From Gammaproteobacteria bacterium (lineage in GTDB: Bacteria > Pseudomonadota > Gammaproteobacteria > Cardiobacteriales > Wohlfahrtiimonadaceae): 7,476 nt of DNA. How positions within the stretch are numbered: the first letter of the stretch is position 1; the number at the start of each line of letters is the position of its first letter. The position numbers were made by a program, and so were the translations under genes. The stretch lies in NCBI GenBank assembly GCA_003864535.1, contig BHEQ01000097.1:1-7476 (forward strand), given 5' to 3'. Shown here piece after piece: positions 1 through 6,086 of the stretch. The notes beneath the pieces are model-generated. The model was not told the DNA's origin. It was given only the letters and a program-made list of their open reading frames with translations, and did not search any database.

Positions 1-629
1 GTGTAGGACATTGCTTCTGCAAGTTCTACTGCTTGCGCAGTTAAGGGATCATCAAGTAGTTCTTTAGGAATATTGCTGCTTTCAGTTACCGATAAAAGCT
101 TGAGCCAAATTTTTCTAAGACTCGGCTTAATCGTACTATTTGGATTATTTAAGAACTTAGTTAATTCGATAAAGACAAACTCCATGCCTTCAATACGTTC
201 GCCAGTGTTTTCAACTTCAACTATTTGATAACGGTGATAATATTGATCTTTATCGGGATGGTAATTTTGATTAACCAAATTTAATGAATAAACAGGTAAA
301 AGTGCCTCATAGCCATATCCTGCTTGAATTTGGTTCACATAAACCTTGCTTGCATTAAACAGAACTCGCTGTTTAAAGGCATGTGTCCACGACATTTGCA
401 TTTCTACTAGAAAAATACGCTTATTTTTATCAGTACAACGTACATCCACGACTGAATTTTTATAATCAGTAGCTTCAGGTGGGATTTCAGGCGTTAAATA
501 TTCCAACTTATCGATCAGTTGATCACCTTCAAACATTAACAGGTCATTGAGTAAGCTTTTAATAAGATTAATATTATTGCCAAATATTTTTTTGAAAACA
601 ATATCATTTTTCGGGTCTAAATAGCTCAT
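1..629 (-). CDS. Rpn/PD-(D/E)XK nuclease family 'transposase', partial (C-terminus beyond left edge)
   Basis: An open frame of 209 complete codons starts at the ATG complementary to 627-629 and leaves the window without a stop. The product opens MSYLDPKNDIVFKKIFG, the characteristic start of Rpn-type proteins (PD-(D/E)XK nuclease family transposase). A nuclease core is visible: Asp62 in SVVDVRC, then Glu76 and Gln78 in FLVEMQM, where Gln takes the place of the Lys of the classical motif. The segment around 83-115 (HAFKQRVLFNASKVY, then QAGYGYEALLPVYSL) also fits the family. Known members are DNA endonucleases that promote recA-independent recombination. They are called transposases by homology and normally lack terminal repeats. 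The start is backed by a good Shine-Dalgarno (GAGGAG about 6-7 nt upstream). Family members are usually about 280-320 residues, so roughly a third is missing because of the window edge, not because the gene is visibly broken. It is transcribed away from the methyltransferase operon. Confidence 0.85.
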   Translation of the reverse strand, partial: MSYLDPKNDIVFKKIFGNNINLIKSLLNDLLMFEGDQLIDKLEYLTPEIPPEATDYKNSVVDVRCTDKNKRIFLVEMQMSWTHAFKQRVLFNASKVYVNQIQAGYGYEALLPVYSLNLVNQNYHPDKDQYYHRYQIVEVENTGERIEGMEFVFIELTKFLNNPNSTIKPSLRKIWLKLLSVTESSNIPKELLDDPLTAQAVELAEAMSY

Positions 630-669
630 AGTTGACTCCTCGTGAATTTTGTATGATTTATGTTATTGG

Positions 670-675
670 ATTATA
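670..675 (-). promoter_or_regulatory. Possible -10 box for the Rpn-like nuclease gene
   Basis: A perfect TATAAT on the minus strand lies about 40 nt upstream of the nuclease start codon. A second TATAAT on the same strand is at 731-736. Neither has a convincing -35 hexamer at 16-18 nt, so this is a composition-based guess in very AT-rich DNA. Confidence 0.3.
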
Positions 676-889
676 GTTTGCTCAATGCCTAACTGCTTAT
701 TTTATGGTGACTTTATGTAAACATTGGTAAATTATAACCTAAGAATTAGCTTATCAAGCAAATATTTTTTACATGTTGATCTGAAATATTCTTAATTAAT
801 AGTAATATATATTTAGGAAACGACATTTTTAAGTTTCTACATTTGATTATATCGGTGTGAGTAAAAGTTATATCTGCTTATATTCAATA

Positions 890-925
890 TAAGTTATTAT
901 TCATCTTAAGTTATTATTTATAACT
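890..925. repeat. 12-bp direct repeat TAAGTTATTATT with 17-bp period
   Basis: TAAGTTATTATT occurs at 890-901 and again at 907-918. The second copy is also the left arm of a small inverted repeat, AGTTAT (909-914) and ATAACT (920-925), with a 5-nt loop. This arrangement could be a regulator binding site, but in DNA this AT-rich it may be low-complexity drift. Confidence 0.5.
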
Positions 926-949
926 CAAATTACTCCTAACTCAGGTCAT

Positions 950-977
950 ATTAATTAAGCTACATTAATTAAGCTTA
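950..977. repeat. 14-bp tandem repeat with ATTAATTAAGCT core
   Basis: ATTAATTAAGCT occurs at 950-961 and at 964-975, giving a 14-bp period. Each copy contains the palindrome TTAATTAA. The second copy runs directly into the left arm of the hairpin at 971-993. Confidence 0.6.
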
Positions 978-993
978 GCGATAAACTAAGCTT
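971..993 (+). promoter_or_regulatory. Hairpin in the leader of the methyltransferase operon
   Basis: AAGCTTAG (971-978) and CTAAGCTT (986-993) are perfect inverted complements around a 7-nt loop, CGATAAA. The right arm ends 10 nt before the ATG at 1004. The hairpin thus lies next to the ribosome binding region, where only a weak GGA is visible. It has no following T-tract, so it is not an intrinsic terminator. A role in translation control or as an operator is inference. Confidence 0.5.
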
Positions 994-1003
994 TGGATAT
1001 ATT

Positions 1004-1924
1004 ATGCACAAGCAACAATGTTTAATTTTAGATGGTGGGATGGGGCGCGAATTAGCTCGCGCAGGCGCACCTTTTCGCCAACCTGAATGGTCAGCTTTAG
1101 CTTTGATGGAAGCCCCACATACCGTAAGTTTAGTTCATCAAGCTTATATTGATGCAGGCGCTTTAGTTATTACTACTAATAGTTATGCTCTTGTGCCATT
1201 TCATATTGGGCAAGAGCGTTTTAATGCAGATGGAGAGTCTCTAGCGGCTTTAGCAGGACAATTAGCGCGTCAATGCGTGCTTGATAATCCTTCGAGAAAA
1301 GTTAGAGTTGCAGGATCTTTGCCACCGCTGTTTGGATCATATCGTCCTGATTTATTTAAGCAAGAATCAGTTAAAGATATTGCCAAGCCGTTAATTGCTG
1401 GATTATCTAGTTATATTGACTTTTGGCTGATTGAAACTCAAAGCTCAATTGTTGAAGTGAAATCAATTCATGCACTTTTACCAAAAGATAATAAAGAGTT
1501 CTGGGTTTCTTTTACCTTGCAAGATGAAGATTTAAACGCGCCTCCCCAACTGCGTTCAGGTGAATTAGTTGAACAAGCGGTAGAGCAAATGGCTAATTTA
1601 GGTGCAGCAACCATACTTTTTAATTGCTGCCAACCTGAAGTAATTGAGGCGGCTCTTAAAGTTACCCAAGAATGCTTAAGTCGTTTAAATAAGAAAGATA
1701 TTCATTTTGGAGCCTACGCAAATGCATTTCCGCCGCAGCCAAAAGAAGCTACGGCAAATGATGGCTTGGATGATATTCGCGCAGATTTAGATCCAGAATC
1801 ATATCTTAAATGGGCACAAAAATGGCAATTGGCAGGGGCGACTAGGATTGGTGGCTGCTGTGGGATTGGTCCAAAACATATTGAAAAACTTGCAGATTTC
1901 TTTAATAAAGTAGCAGTATCATGA
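1004..1924 (+). CDS. Homocysteine S-methyltransferase family protein (MmuM-like)
   Basis: This 306-residue protein is a single Pfam S-methyl_trans-type TIM barrel. Enzymes of this family use a bound zinc ion to activate homocysteine and transfer a methyl group from S-methylmethionine (or SAM or betaine, depending on the member) to give methionine in the cytosol. The barrel opens with ILDGGMGREL (8-17). TTNSY (57-61) follows, then WLIETQ (141-146). The zinc ligands are all present: Cys208 in FNCCQ, and Cys285/Cys286 in GGCCG near the end. Length is typical for MmuM/YbgG-like enzymes, and the start leaves only seven residues before the conserved first strand. The ribosome binding site is weak, with a hairpin just upstream. 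The stop codon overlaps the antiporter start (ATGA), so the two are almost certainly co-translated. The methyl donor cannot be decided from sequence; a B12- or folate-dependent MetH role is excluded because those domains are absent. Confidence 0.9.
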   Translation: MHKQQCLILDGGMGRELARAGAPFRQPEWSALALMEAPHTVSLVHQAYIDAGALVITTNSYALVPFHIGQERFNADGESLAALAGQLARQCVLDNPSRKVRVAGSLPPLFGSYRPDLFKQESVKDIAKPLIAGLSSYIDFWLIETQSSIVEVKSIHALLPKDNKEFWVSFTLQDEDLNAPPQLRSGELVEQAVEQMANLGAATILFNCCQPEVIEAALKVTQECLSRLNKKDIHFGAYANAFPPQPKEATANDGLDDIRADLDPESYLKWAQKWQLAGATRIGGCCGIGPKHIEKLADFFNKVAVS

Positions 1925-3318
1925 GTGGTAAAGCTGATGGGCGTGAAATTAACGGGCGTAAAATTGGATTAATCTCTTTAAGCGCTTTAGTTTTTAGTTC
2001 TATGGTTGGTGCTGGGATTTTCAGCCTTCCGCAAAATATGGCTGCTGTTTCTGGAGCGCAAGCTTTAATCATCGGCTGGATTATTACAGGCGTTGGAATT
2101 ATTTTCTTAGGCTTGTCATTTTTTATGCTGGCGCGTTTGCGTCCTGATTTAACAGGTGGGATTTACACTTATGCACGCACAGGCTTTGGTAATCTTATCG
2201 GGTTTTTATCCGCATGGGGCTATTGGCTTTGCGCAACTATAGGCGTTGTATCTTATCTTGTGGTAATGTTTGCAGCTTTAAGCATGTTTACAGATACTCC
2301 AGATGCAAACGGAACTGTGCGCATTATTTTTGGTAATGGCAATACTATTTATGCAATTATTGGTGAGTCTATCGTGCTTTGGTCGGTTCATTGGCTTGTT
2401 AGCCGCGGCATTAAAGAGGCTGCAAGTATTAATTTAGTCGCAACACTTGCTAAAACTCTTCCAATTTTGTTCTTTATTGGTGTTGCAGTTTTCTATTTTC
2501 AACCTGCTGTTTTTGTTGCTGATTTTAAAGGAGCGAGTCTTGATGTCTCGCTTTGGGATCAAGTCCGCAATACTATGTTAATCACCTTATGGGTGTTTAC
2601 GGGCATAGAAGGTGCATCAGTCCTATCTGCGCGTGCTAAAAATATGCGTGCTGTTGGTTATGCAACTTTAATTGGAGTTGTGTTAGCTCTTGTTATTTAT
2701 ATGGCAATTACCTTGCTTGCTTTTGGATTAATTCCACGTGAGCAAATTGCAGGATTAACTAATCCTTCGATGGCAGGCTTATTAAGCATGATGATTGGGC
2801 CTTTTGGGAAAGTTTTGATTGTTTTATGCTTAATTGTCTCAGTTAGTGCATCTTATTTAAGCTGGGTCTTATTTTCAGCTGAAGTGCCACATATTGGGGC
2901 TAAGCACGGAGCTTTTCCTAAAATTTTAACACGCGTTAATAAAAATGGTACTCCAATTGCCTCTCTTTGGTTAACAAGTGCTACTGTTCAGTTTTGCTTA
3001 ATCCTAGTTTTATTTACAGAGCAAACTTATGAAACATTGTTGATGATAGCCTCGGTAATGGTTTTGCTGCCGTATTTATTTGTTGGCTTATTTTTATGCA
3101 AAGTAAGCTTTTTCAATGATGTTAATATTGCTGTTGGAGAAAAGAATAAATCACTCATTTGGGCTAAAATAATAGGAACTTGTGCAAGTATTTATGGTAT
3201 TTGGCTTGTATATGCCGCAGGCACGGAACTGTTATTGATGTCGATTTATTTATATATTCCAGGTTTATTTATTTATGCTTATTCTCGGTATAAATATAAA
3301 TCTAAATATAAAAAATAA
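1921..3318 (+). CDS. APC-superfamily amino acid antiporter, basic amino acid/polyamine type (ArcD/AdiC-like)
   Basis: This is a 465-residue inner-membrane protein with about 12 hydrophobic segments. The first (about 17-37) carries the unwound-helix motif SMVGAGIFSLP, matching the substrate-binding GxGIF of APC transporters. The sixth carries WVFTGIEGASVLSARAK (224-240), a hallmark of the basic amino acid/polyamine antiporter subfamily, which includes arginine/ornithine and arginine/agmatine exchangers. A further match is GGIYTYAR at 79-86. The start overlaps the upstream stop by four bases and has no good Shine-Dalgarno of its own, which suggests translational coupling. The C-terminus is a short Lys/Tyr-rich tail (RYKYKSKYKK), probably cytosolic, encoded by A/T-rich repetitive DNA. 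In E. coli an APC-superfamily permease (MmuP) is paired with MmuM and imports S-methylmethionine. Here the transporter is of a different APC branch, so the true substrate (S-methylmethionine, methionine, arginine, ornithine or another) is open. Confidence 0.85.
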   Translation: MSGKADGREINGRKIGLISLSALVFSSMVGAGIFSLPQNMAAVSGAQALIIGWIITGVGIIFLGLSFFMLARLRPDLTGGIYTYARTGFGNLIGFLSAWGYWLCATIGVVSYLVVMFAALSMFTDTPDANGTVRIIFGNGNTIYAIIGESIVLWSVHWLVSRGIKEAASINLVATLAKTLPILFFIGVAVFYFQPAVFVADFKGASLDVSLWDQVRNTMLITLWVFTGIEGASVLSARAKNMRAVGYATLIGVVLALVIYMAITLLAFGLIPREQIAGLTNPSMAGLLSMMIGPFGKVLIVLCLIVSVSASYLSWVLFSAEVPHIGAKHGAFPKILTRVNKNGTPIASLWLTSATVQFCLILVLFTEQTYETLLMIASVMVLLPYLFVGLFLCKVSFFNDVNIAVGEKNKSLIWAKIIGTCASIYGIWLVYAAGTELLLMSIYLYIPGLFIYAYSRYKYKSKYKK

Positions 3319-3341
3319 GTATGAAAAAATGATCAAAATGA

Positions 3342-3378
3342 TTACTTAAGATATCTTAGCTTGAGGTGTTTTAAGTAA
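3342..3378. repeat. 8-bp inverted repeat downstream of the antiporter gene
   Basis: TTACTTAA (3342-3349) and TTAAGTAA (3371-3378) are perfect inverted complements with a 21-nt loop. The palindrome AAGATATCTT (3348-3357) overlaps the left arm. The stem is all A/T but for one G-C pair and has no T-tract, so it is a poor intrinsic terminator. No better terminator for the operon is visible. Confidence 0.35.
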
Positions 3379-3381
3379 ATT

Positions 3382-3405
3382 AATAATAAAATCAATAATA
3401 AAATC
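3382..3405. repeat. 12-bp tandem duplication AATAATAAAATC x2
   Basis: Two exact adjacent copies of AATAATAAAATC fill 3382-3393 and 3394-3405, followed by a partial third (AAT). It lies in the spacer between the antiporter gene and ftsY, about 40 bp upstream of the proposed ftsY -10 box. Confidence 0.7.
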
Positions 3406-3443
3406 AATTTATTACAAAAAAGATGTTTGTTTTACTAACTAGA

Positions 3444-3449
3444 TATAAT
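3444..3449 (+). promoter_or_regulatory. Probable -10 box for ftsY
   Basis: A perfect TATAAT sits 52 nt upstream of the ftsY start codon. The hexamer at the 17-nt position (AGATGT) is a poor -35, so the promoter is tentative. The ribosome binding site downstream is a modest GATGAGAG just before the ATG. Confidence 0.4.
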
Positions 3450-3501
3450 GGCGTTAATCTGGCATACTAGCGAACTATTTTATATTTATTGATGAGAGAA
3501 T

Positions 3502-4449
3502 ATGTCTGAGCAAAATAAACCCCTATCATTCTTCGCACGTCTTAAACAACGTTTGGGTAAAACCCGCGCATCTTTAACAGATGGTATGGCGGATTTAGTT
3601 TTAGGCAAAAAACAGATTGATGCCGAGGTTTTAGATGAATTAGAAACACGCTTACTCATGGCAGATGTGGGTGTAGATGCGACGACAAAGATTATTAAAA
3701 ATATTACTTTGCAAGTTTCAAGAAAAGCTCTTAAAGATGTTAATGCATTATTTGAGGCATTAAAAATAGAAATGAAAGCAATGCTTGCAGAGGTTGAGTT
3801 ACCCTTAGTTATTGAACCTACGCATAAACCATTTGTAATTTTAATGATTGGGGTAAATGGTGTTGGCAAAACCACAACTATTGGTAAATTAGCCAAACAG
3901 TTTCAAGCGCAAGGAAAAACGGTAATGCTCGCAGCTGGAGATACATTTAGAGCGGCGGCGGTTGAGCAATTAAAGGTCTGGGGAGAGCGCAATAATATTG
4001 CGGTGATTGCACAAAAAGAAGGTGCCGATCCTGCTAGCGTTATTTTTGATGCGGTAGAATCAGCTACAGCTAAAAAAGTAGATGTGTTAATTGCAGATAC
4101 CGCAGGGCGCTTGCATACCCAAACAGGGCTTATGAATGAGCTTGCAAAAGTCTATAGAGTTATCCAAAAAGTTGATGCAACAGCCCCACATGAAGTCATG
4201 CTGGTGATTGATGCCTCAACAGGGCAAAATGGCTTAAATCAAGCAGTACAATTTAATCAAACTGTGCCATTATCAGGACTTACATTAACTAAATTAGATG
4301 GAACAGCCAAAGGTGGCATCGTTATAGCTATCGCCGAGAAAATGAAATTACCTGTACGTTTTATTGGTGTTGGTGAGGCAATTGATGATCTTAGACCTTT
4401 TAATGCAGATGCGTTTATTGATGCGCTAGTTGGCGAACCAACATCATAA
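3502..4449 (+). CDS. ftsY: FtsY, signal recognition particle receptor GTPase
   Basis: FtsY docks the Ffh/4.5S RNA-ribosome complex at the inner membrane and, through reciprocal GTP hydrolysis with Ffh, hands the nascent membrane protein to the Sec translocon. The 315-residue product has an N-terminal basic amphipathic stretch (FFARLKQRLGKTR, 10-22) typical of the membrane-targeting helix. The four-helix N domain follows to about residue 100, then the NG GTPase domain: P-loop GVNGVGKTT (117-125), DTFRAAA (147-153), DTAGR (199-203) and TKLDGTAKGG (263-272). The long acidic A domain of E. coli FtsY (497 residues) is absent, which is common outside the Enterobacteria. The frame, length and start fit the family. 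The usual gammaproteobacterial partners ftsE and ftsX do not follow, because the next gene is convergent. Confidence 0.97.
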   Translation: MSEQNKPLSFFARLKQRLGKTRASLTDGMADLVLGKKQIDAEVLDELETRLLMADVGVDATTKIIKNITLQVSRKALKDVNALFEALKIEMKAMLAEVELPLVIEPTHKPFVILMIGVNGVGKTTTIGKLAKQFQAQGKTVMLAAGDTFRAAAVEQLKVWGERNNIAVIAQKEGADPASVIFDAVESATAKKVDVLIADTAGRLHTQTGLMNELAKVYRVIQKVDATAPHEVMLVIDASTGQNGLNQAVQFNQTVPLSGLTLTKLDGTAKGGIVIAIAEKMKLPVRFIGVGEAIDDLRPFNADAFIDALVGEPTS

Positions 4450-4488
4450 AGAGTTAATATGCAAGCTTTGAAAAATCTTATTTATAGA

Positions 4489-4507
4489 AGAGCCTTAAAG
4501 AAGCTCT
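4489..4507. terminator. Possible bidirectional hairpin between convergent ftsY and xerC
   Basis: AGAGCCTT (4489-4496) can pair with AAGCTCT (4501-4507) around an AAAG loop, with one bulged C. It lies in the 80-nt gap between two converging genes, where a shared terminator is expected. It lacks a strong U-tract on either side, so function is uncertain. Confidence 0.35.
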
Positions 4508-4529
4508 AACAGTACTTTAGTATTTGTAT

Positions 4530-5519
4530 CTACTTAGGTTTTTTAAGATTTTTCATATGTGCACGTGGATGTGCACTATCATAAACGCGGCATAAATGGG
4601 CAAAATCAAGTTGAGTATAAACCTCAGTACTCGAAATATCCGCATGTCCTAAAAGCTCTTGTACTGCGCGAATATCTGCACTACCTTCTAAAACATGCGT
4701 TGCCATAGAATGCCTAAGTAAATGCGGATGTAGATTAATTCCAGGCATTGATTTTTTTGCAAATTGTTTAATTCGATTACTTACTTGCCTTGCGCTAATT
4801 GCTAAGCCGTGTTTATTTAAAAATACAGTACTAATCGTGTTATCTTTAAGCCACGTAGCTCTTACTTCAAACCAGTTTAAAAGCGCATCTTGGGCTTTGC
4901 TTCCGAGTGGGATAACCCGATCTTTACCGCCTTTGCCTTGGTTAACGCGCACTTCTTTGCTGCTAAAATCAAGATCATGCATGCATAAATTGGTTAACTC
5001 AGCTAAGCGTAAACCGCTTGCATAAAACAGCTCTAGCATTGCTAAGTCTCTAATTTCAAGTTGATTATTAGGCTGTTGTTCAATAATATTAATCAGCGTT
5101 TCAGGATTAATTGATTTTACTAATCTTTGCGGTAGTTTGGGGGATTTTAAAGCTAAAATAGGATTTTTAGGAAGAATTTTTTGATCAACTAAATACTTGA
5201 AAAATACACGCAAAGCAGATAAATGCGTGCGCAATGACGCTGGGCTTAAAGGCAGTAACCGTGCTATTTTTTGATTTTTAGCAGGCATTTTTGAGGCACG
5301 TAAACCTATATAGCTTTTTATATCTTTAAGATGGAGTTCTTGCCAATTAAGAATAGTTAAATCATCTAAGTAGCTAATAAACTGAGCAAGAGCCATTTTT
5401 TTTACTTTAATGCTTAAGCTTTGATTATTTTTTGCAAATTCACGCAAAAAATCCTGAACATCCTTATATAAAGGGGATGATTCAGGATTTAAAATGGAGC
5501 TAGTTAAACTAATTGGCAT
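4530..5519 (-). CDS. xerC: Tyrosine recombinase XerC
   Basis: XerC acts with XerD at dif near the replication terminus to resolve chromosome dimers before division. The proposed 329-residue product (numbering from the ATG complementary to 5517-5519) has an N-terminal SAM-like core-binding domain (about 17-110) and a C-terminal catalytic domain. All six catalytic residues are visible: Arg171 in SGLRLAEL, Lys196 in GKGGKDR, His266 and Arg269 in HPHLLRHS, His292 in ELLGHADIS, and the nucleophile Tyr301 in STEVYTQLDF. The ending VYDSAHPRA is specific to XerC rather than XerD. An upstream in-frame ATG at 5556-5558 would add 13 residues. I prefer the inner start because it has GAAGG 8 nt upstream, while the outer ATG lacks a Shine-Dalgarno and lies at the loop of a hairpin. 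Family length is about 300, so both readings have a modest N-terminal extension. It lies downstream of infA on the same strand and is probably co-transcribed. Confidence 0.93.
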   Translation of the reverse strand: MPISLTSSILNPESSPLYKDVQDFLREFAKNNQSLSIKVKKMALAQFISYLDDLTILNWQELHLKDIKSYIGLRASKMPAKNQKIARLLPLSPASLRTHLSALRVFFKYLVDQKILPKNPILALKSPKLPQRLVKSINPETLINIIEQQPNNQLEIRDLAMLELFYASGLRLAELTNLCMHDLDFSSKEVRVNQGKGGKDRVIPLGSKAQDALLNWFEVRATWLKDNTISTVFLNKHGLAISARQVSNRIKQFAKKSMPGINLHPHLLRHSMATHVLEGSADIRAVQELLGHADISSTEVYTQLDFAHLCRVYDSAHPRAHMKNLKKPK

Positions 5520-5544
5520 AGCTCTAACCTTCAAGTGCTTGTTT

Positions 5545-5574
5545 TCTTGAAATATCATTTCAAGATATTATCTT
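5545..5574 (-). promoter_or_regulatory. Overlapping hairpins in the infA-xerC spacer
   Basis: TCTTGAAA (5545-5552) and TTTCAAGA (5558-5565) form a perfect 8-bp stem with a 5-nt loop. Overlapping its outer arm is a second palindrome, AAGATA-T-TATCTT (5562-5574). The two cannot form together. The upstream alternative xerC ATG (5556-5558) sits at the loop of the first. There is no following U-run on the minus-strand transcript, so neither is a classic terminator. Confidence 0.45.
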
Positions 5575-5632
5575 AAAAGCTTATCTCAAAGGTTTATTTA
5601 TATTTAAATATTTAGATATTTCTAGGAGATAA

Positions 5633-5851
5633 TTAGCGTCCTCGAAAGATAATCCGACCTTTAGATAAATCATAAGGAGTTAGCTCAACCCGAACCTTGT
5701 CTCCTGTTAAAATTCTAATGTAATTTTTACGCATTCTACCAGAAATATGAGCATTAACAACGTGCCCATTTTCAAGTTCTACTTTAAAAGTGGTGTAGGG
5801 CAGGGTTTCAATAACCGTCCCTTCTAATTCAATATGATCTTCTTTAGACAT
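5633..5851 (-). CDS. infA: Translation initiation factor IF1
   Basis: IF1 binds the ribosomal A site on the 30S subunit during initiation and supports IF2 and IF3. The 72-residue product is a single S1/OB-fold domain and matches the family end to end: SKEDHIELEGTV at the start, VELENGHVV and AHISGRMRKNYIRI in the middle, and TPYDLSKGRIIFRGR at the end, the same length as E. coli IF1. The start is fixed by this match. No clear Shine-Dalgarno precedes it (ACTTAAATT before the ATG). Divergent from the tRNA-tuf operon; xerC follows on the same strand after 113 nt (74 nt if the longer xerC start is used), with no obvious terminator between. Confidence 0.97.
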   Translation of the reverse strand: MSKEDHIELEGTVIETLPYTTFKVELENGHVVNAHISGRMRKNYIRILTGDKVRVELTPYDLSKGRIIFRGR

Positions 5852-5885
5852 AATTTAAGTGTCGATACTCAAAAAAAGAAGTTAA

Positions 5886-5913
5886 GTTACACTAAGTTGG
5901 ACGCTAAAAGCAA
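5886..5913 (-). promoter_or_regulatory. Candidate promoter for infA-xerC
   Basis: On the minus strand TTGCTT (5908-5913) and TGTAAC (5886-5891) are separated by 16 nt and would start transcription roughly 30 nt before the infA ATG. Both hexamers are imperfect (3 and 4 of 6). Other TATATT-like boxes around 5940-5955 are alternatives. Confidence 0.3.
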
Positions 5914-6018
5914 GTAATATTTTTTATTAAGTGGATTTAATATAATATAAAACTATAAGGTAAATTTAGAAGGCAAATCTAGGTAAGATCGGCGTTCCAA
6001 AAATCAGAAAAATCAAAA

Positions 6019-6040
6019 AATCAGAAAATAATTTATTTGT
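6019..6040 (+). promoter_or_regulatory. A/T-rich UP-element-like sequence upstream of the tRNA promoter
   Basis: Just upstream of the -35 hexamer runs AGAAAATAATTTATTTGT, an A-tract then T-tract that resembles UP elements, which bind the RNA polymerase alpha C-terminal domain at stable RNA promoters. Further upstream ATCAG/ATCA motifs in A-runs recur at 6003, 6012 and 6020. Confidence 0.45.
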
Positions 6041-6043
6041 GAG

Positions 6044-6071
6044 TTGACAGCTTAGAAAAAATCCCTATAAT
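6044..6071 (+). promoter_or_regulatory. Strong sigma-70 promoter of the tRNA-tuf operon
   Basis: A perfect TTGACA (6044-6049) and a perfect TATAAT (6066-6071) are separated by 16 nt, and the first tRNA begins 15 nt after the -10 box. This is the best promoter in the window and fits a highly expressed stable-RNA operon. Confidence 0.9.
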
Positions 6072-6086
6072 ACGCATCTCTTGAAC

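Larger units (their letters stand above)
630..1003. other. Gene-free divergent intergenic region
   Basis: These 374 nt separate two divergently transcribed genes. I find no convincing coding frame and no RNA gene. The DNA is very AT-rich and must hold the promoters for both directions. The left half has two TATAAT boxes pointing toward the nuclease gene. The right half (about 890-993) holds the short direct repeats and the hairpin listed separately. No clean sigma-70 promoter for the methyltransferase operon stands out; TTGATT at 843-848 with a weak -10 about 17 nt downstream is the best candidate. Confidence 0.6.
5852..6043. other. Gene-free divergent region between infA and the tRNA-tuf operon
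   Basis: This AT-rich stretch holds the promoters for both directions and no supported coding frame. No tRNA-Thr(TGT) gene like E. coli thrU is present ahead of tRNA-Tyr. Confidence 0.6.

Noticed and set aside
1..629. Complete insertion sequence
   Set aside because: Despite the 'transposase' family name there are no terminal inverted repeats or target duplication on the visible side, and Rpn proteins are not typical IS transposases.
630..1003. SAM riboswitch, MetJ boxes or MetR site ahead of the methyltransferase
   Set aside because: No SAM-riboswitch architecture, no tandem AGACGTCT-like boxes and no TGAA-N5-TTCA were found; only A/T-rich repeats and one hairpin.
3486..3896. 136-codon open frame on the minus strand
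   Set aside because: Antisense shadow of the ftsY frame, which has clear GTPase motifs; no family resemblance.
4837..5025. 62-codon open frame on the plus strand
   Set aside because: Antisense to the catalytic domain of xerC; no recognisable protein.
4530..5558. XerD or an integron/phage integrase instead of XerC
   Set aside because: The C-terminal VYDSAHPRA signature and the gene's housekeeping setting match XerC; no phage or integron features are nearby.
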